This document shows, piece after piece, positions 60,301 to 64,000 of a stretch of 64,000 bases of DNA. The notes below the pieces were generated by a model that was not told the origin of the DNA, did not search any database, and saw nothing but the letters and a program-made list of their open reading frames with translations. This DNA is from Charina bottae (Eukaryota > Chordata > Lepidosauria > Squamata > Charinaidae). Positions within the stretch are counted from its first letter, which is position 1, and every line of letters starts with the position of its first letter. The translations under genes and the position numbers were made by a program. The stretch is taken from NCBI GenBank assembly GCA_023362775.1, contig JALMGJ010000018.1, positions 1,116,001 to 1,180,000 on the forward strand, given 5' to 3'.

Positions 60301-61400
60301 CCGCGCTTCCTTTCAGGGCGCAGACGCTGCACCGAGCAGGGTTTGAGGTCGCCGCGCTGGCCTGATGCCTCGCCTCGGGGTCTCCCACTCCGCGAGAATC
60401 TCTGCAAAGATTGGGGGGGGGGGCGCTTGGCTGTGCCGAAGGGGTTTACCCGAGGAAAGATCTTCAGGACGAATAAAATCATCAGCCCGTTTGCATAGAC
60501 CTCGGCCGGTTAACGGCAGTTTGCAATAGGCACCTCCCAAAAAGTACTACTTATTCTATACAGTTTAGTCAGATTTACTTACAAATAAGCACGCATTATT
60601 TATTATTTAGGTGCTGCTGCTAAAGAGTCCAGGCTTTCCATGCCGGGGGGCTGGGGGGGGAGGCGCTCTTCCTTCGGGGCTTGATTGACGTGCAGGATTG
60701 TAAATGCCAGATTTGTTCCACCCCTGGCAAAAGACGGGGGGGGGAGGGCTTTGGCTGGAGGATAAGATAGTAATGCGAGGGACTGTGCACCTGAAGGCTG
60801 CAACTGAAATGGGAAAGGGGCACGCTCTGGCCCTAGTTTTTATTATAGATAATGGTCCATCTACAAAAACTGAAATTTGGGAGTCTCCTTTAGCAAAAAC
60901 AGAGAATTAAAGGTGCTTAAATCTGTACCTGAAGAGGAAAAAAAAGCTAGCAACTGCCATTACAACTATGCTGTTTCATACAGCATTCAGGAGATGTTTT
61001 AAATGGTTTTTAAACCTACAAGACTGTAAAAAATTAAATGAAACATTTGCTCAAGGTCAGTGAGGACTAGCTAGGATTTAAGATGTTTGGAAATTCTGAG
61101 TAGTTTAAGGAGGGGTTTTTTTAGCATTGAAAAAGGGAGGCGCTCTGAATCTACATCCAAATCAGTATTTTTGTCGCCTTGAGGGCTGGATTTCTTCCCT
61201 GTTGCCTGCTACATATAGAACAGATATGCTGCCAGGTTTTGCTGTATAACTGCCAACCTCCCTCAGTATTGGACGTGCAGGCACTGCCTCCTAGGAGTTG
61301 CAGTTTAACAATATCTGAGCAACAACCCCTCTATTGCATTGCTCAGAGTGGGTTGGACGGCAGGAATTTGTCCTAATCTGCAGGCTTCATTCTGGAACCT
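60204..61400 (+). other. PGK1 intron 1, proximal part
   Basis: The first 250 bp are still CpG-rich. Short G runs occur near 60413, 60646 and 60737. No other gene was found. Confidence 0.6.
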
Positions 61401-61403
61401 GCT

Positions 61404-61476
61404 TTAATTACCAACCGCCCAGGGTCCCTCCTTGTGGGGGAGATGGGCAGGATATAAATGTAATAAATAAATAAGT
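61404..61476 (+). mobile_element. CR1/L2-type 3' tail in PGK1 intron 1
   Basis: ACCGCCCAGGGTCCC…GGGAGATGGGCAGGATATAA plus (AAAT)n. Confidence 0.6.
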
Positions 61477-61483
61477 GCCCTCA

Positions 61484-61770
61484 GTAAAAAGGTAAAGGTT
61501 CCCCCCGCACATTTGAGCAGTCGTGTCCGACACTAGGGGCCGGTGCTCATCTCCGTTTGTTAGCCGAAGAGCCAGCGTTTTCCGAAGACGCTTCCACAGT
61601 CATGTGGCCGGCATGACGCACGCAGAACGCTGTTACCTACGCACCGAAGTGGTACCTATTCATCTATTAGCATTTGCATGCTTTCGAATTGCTAGGTTGG
61701 CAAGAGCTGGGGCTAGTGCGGAGCTCACTTCGACAAGCCTGGCATCTTACCCGCTGAGCCACCACGCCCC
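61484..61770 (-). mobile_element. tRNA-derived SINE in PGK1 intron 1
   Basis: On the minus strand the A box TGGCTCAGCGGGTAAG starts near 61765 and the tail GGAACCTTTACC ends at 61488. The B-box region is deleted. AAGTGCCCTCAGTA occurs on both sides (about 61470-61483 and 61791-61804), within a longer duplicated segment. Confidence 0.85.
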
Positions 61771-62366
61771 CTGGAATCTGCTTTAATTACCAAGTGCCCT
61801 CAGTACAGCATCATAAATTAACCTCTAATGATTCATTTCTTCCATTTTTAAAAAGTCAGAGTAATTTTGTCCCAGGGACAGTGTTCACTGACATAATGGG
61901 CATTAATTCATACACTCTTCCTTTCACAAGAGTGTTTGTGCTAATAGTGTTTGCCAGCTTGCAAGGTGGACAAAGTCCTTGCTTCTTTTTTCTTTTGGTG
62001 CTGTGTGCTTCCCCTTCTGTCTGACAGTGATTGAAAGAAAAGGGATTGAGAATCTGATTCACAAAGCTCTTCAAATGGTTTCCCATTTGAAGTCCTACAT
62101 TTGTGGCCTTGTGGAGCAATTGAGTCTTGATTCTGGTGGGAGAGATCAGCAGCTCTCTGTCTTTGGTTAGCTCCCGTCTCCATCCCACTTACGCCTCTAC
62201 ATTTACAACCTAAACTGCTATCCAATTTATAAGCCTGCTTACCTTTATTTGAATTACTGACATTTTCTACATGTTTAAGTTGTCCTGGAATAATTATCTT
62301 ATTTTTGTTACAGTTTCCCATTTTTATTTAACTGACTTAATATTAAATAGTGTTAACATTCTAGAG

Positions 62367-62592
62367 CAGGGCTTTCCAAAGTTTTCCCGTGGCGACACAC
62401 CAACCGCCGTTGGTGTGTCACCGCGGGAAAACCTGGAAGTGCCGCCATTGCGGCAGTGCGCAAAAACCCGGAAGCGCTGCTGCCGCTTTCCGTTTTTGCG
62501 CGCCACCATTGGTGTGTTGCCGCGGGAAAACCTGTGAAGACTGTGTGTGGCGACACACTTTTGTGTCGCCACACACAGTTTGGAAAGCTCTG
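62367..62592. mobile_element. hAT-type MITE in PGK1 intron 1
   Basis: The ends are CAGGGCTTTCCAAAG and GTTTGGAAAGCTCTG. A perfect 8-bp duplication TTCTAGAG flanks it (62359-62366 and 62593-62600). Confidence 0.92.
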
Positions 62593-62709
62593 TTCTAGAG
62601 TTAATTAGAAGAAAAATTGGTGTGGTGTGTTGCTTCCCTTGAGCCTTTTGAAAATACGGGGATTATTGTTTTGAGATCATGCATTCAGAGCAGAGCCGAC
62701 ATATTTCCT

Positions 62710-62799
62710 TTTTTTTTAATAAGAATTTTATTAAGTTTAAGCAAAGATAAAAACTACAAAAAAAGGAAAAAAATAGAAAAAAGATATAGAAAAAAAAAT
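62710..62799 (-). mobile_element. very short L1 3'-end insertion
   Basis: CCGACATATTTCCT and CCGACACATTTCCT flank a 90-bp insert that starts with a T run. Its minus strand reads CTTAATAAAATTCTTATTAA, like the 3' end of the L1 at 58340. It represents extreme 5' truncation. Confidence 0.7.
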
Positions 62800-62819
62800 C
62801 CGACACATTTCCTGAAGTT

Positions 62820-63730
62820 AGTTTTTCAGTTGCTCAAGACAAAATCCAATTTTACAAGTTGTGGCTTGCTGCTTATACTGTTCAACATAATTTCCTGTTT
62901 CCTTCAGCTTTGGGGCAGAAAGCATGCTTTGTAAAAATGGCCCCTGAAGCTCCTCCTACCTTTCAAGCTGAGTAGAGCAGGCTATTTTTGCTGAGCAATT
63001 ACTGTTAGCCTTGTGAAATAAAAAAATGAGTTGCTATTTGCTGTTGCATTGAATTTTGCCTTATTCATACTACCAGTAAACTTGCAGCTGGTAAATTTTT
63101 ACCTCCAGACCCTTACTTTGCTTGCTAGGAATGGGATGTCATAAAGTTTTATCATTTGTAAAGAGGAAAATTACAGATACAAAATATTTAAAAATTATAA
63201 TTTACGAGAAGTCAACTATACCTACAATAAAGTGAATCAGCAGTCCTCAGAATAGCCCACTGTTCTCCGTGAGACTGAGGTATGGGCTTACAAAAGCTGG
63301 CCAGTAGATCTGTTCCCCATATTTATCTACTGCTTTATGTACCAAAAAAACGGGTTGTAGATTGGGGGGGGGGGAGCAGTGAATATAAAGGAGTTTAAGC
63401 TCTTAGCCAAAGAAAGCCGGGGCTCGCAACAGACCAAAAATGCAGATATAATTGTACGTTAAATAACTTTGACCATAACAATTTACCTGAAGTCTGTCCA
63501 AAACCTGTCCTTTATTTTGAAACAGTTTTACTGATAGGATTCTTAATTAGTTGATCAGAGAGGCATCCAGGGATAGCAGCATTAGCATAAGGCAGCATCT
63601 GGTTGTTTTGTACCCAAATATAAATCTGATATAGGACATTTTTTAAAAATCTTGTAGGATTTTAATGATTACTTCCAATCCAATGCTTTAATGTGTTTAT
63701 TCAGTAACACTTTACCATATTCTTTTTAAG
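62820..63730 (+). other. PGK1 intron 1, distal part
   Basis: AT-rich intron with a G run near 63366. No other feature is supported. Confidence 0.6.
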
Positions 63731-63781
63731 GGTTGATTTCAATGTGCCAATGAAGAATAACAAAATAACCAACAATCAAAG
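63731..63781 (+). CDS. PGK1: phosphoglycerate kinase 1, exon 2
   Basis: The 51-bp exon follows the acceptor TTTTTAAG and encodes VDFNVPMKNNKITNNQ and a split Arg, with donor GTAAGA at 63782. The block is the conserved substrate-side loop RVDFNVP of the N-domain, matching human with one change (Q to K). It completes the exon 1 Arg codon (AG|G), confirming the splice. Intron 1 is 3,527 bp. The remaining exons lie beyond the window. Confidence 0.97.
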
Positions 63782-64000
63782 GTAAGAGCTTTTTAATTCC
63801 TAAGAGTTCTGGGTAGTTCTGTCTATTCCAATGGACTGCAAGTCAATATGAGACCACAGTTTGCATATATTAGTTTTAAGACTGATCAGTGTCATCTCCA
63901 AATCAGGCTTTTAAATATTTTGCGGGTTCATTTGTTCTGTCAAGTTTGTCGGAGTTGACCGCAAGTAAGATAACTGATCTGGCTTCATATGATAGTTCTC

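Overview
The window is vertebrate nuclear DNA, almost certainly from a squamate reptile (snake or lizard). This rests on multi-exon genes with GT-AG introns and on the repeat mix: BovB/RTE LINEs, L1 and CR1 LINEs, a 5S-rRNA-derived SINE, tRNA-derived SINEs, MIR-like SINEs, hAT and Tigger-like DNA transposons, and Penelope-like element (PLE) pieces with hammerhead-ribozyme-like ends. No prokaryotic genes, CRISPR arrays or operons are present. Repeats make up most of the sequence and nearly all the long open frames.

Two host genes are supported. (1) A GPR83-like class A GPCR lies on the + strand in four coding exons (16856-17272, 19590-19715, 21523-21656, 27235-27829). All splice sites are good and all seven TM segments are present, but exon 2 has an in-frame TAG (19611-19613) where the family has the extracellular-loop-1 Trp, so the locus as written is a one-lesion pseudogene, a null allele or a base error. 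(2) The 5' end of PGK1 (phosphoglycerate kinase 1), also + strand, has a CpG-island promoter at about 59.3-60.3 kb, exon 1 coding at 60139-60203 and exon 2 at 63731-63781; the gene runs off the right edge.

Layout: 0-12.5 kb is intergenic, with L1, CR1, SINE and hAT MITE fragments. 12.5-13.3 kb is a CpG-rich block with no recognisable gene. 16.8-28 kb is the GPR83-like locus; intron 2 holds a PLE terminal fragment and a large tetranucleotide microsatellite, and intron 3 holds a BovB copy (21765-25275). A second BovB copy in the same orientation (28684-32257) lies just downstream of the last exon. 32-40 kb is a mosaic of SINEs, BovB tails, CR1 and nested DNA transposons. 41-44.4 kb is a 5'-truncated L1 with a 2.9-kb open ORF2. 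50551-58362 is an essentially complete L1 with 5'UTR, ORF1, ORF2 and target-site duplications, broken by a nested PLE, hAT MITEs and other insertions. 58.4-64 kb holds the PGK1 upstream region, promoter, exon 1, intron 1 and exon 2.

The most unusual items are the isolated stop codon in the GPCR; three intact copies of a hammerhead-like fold in PLE ends, two of them as long inverted arms inside the L1; a perfect 30-bp palindrome in one BovB copy that looks like a template-switch event; and a family of CpG-dense hAT MITEs that reused the same 8-bp target in both BovB copies and nested in itself. Boundaries backed by target-site duplications (TSDs) are exact or nearly so; other repeat boundaries are approximate, and family names not checked against a repeat library are stated cautiously.
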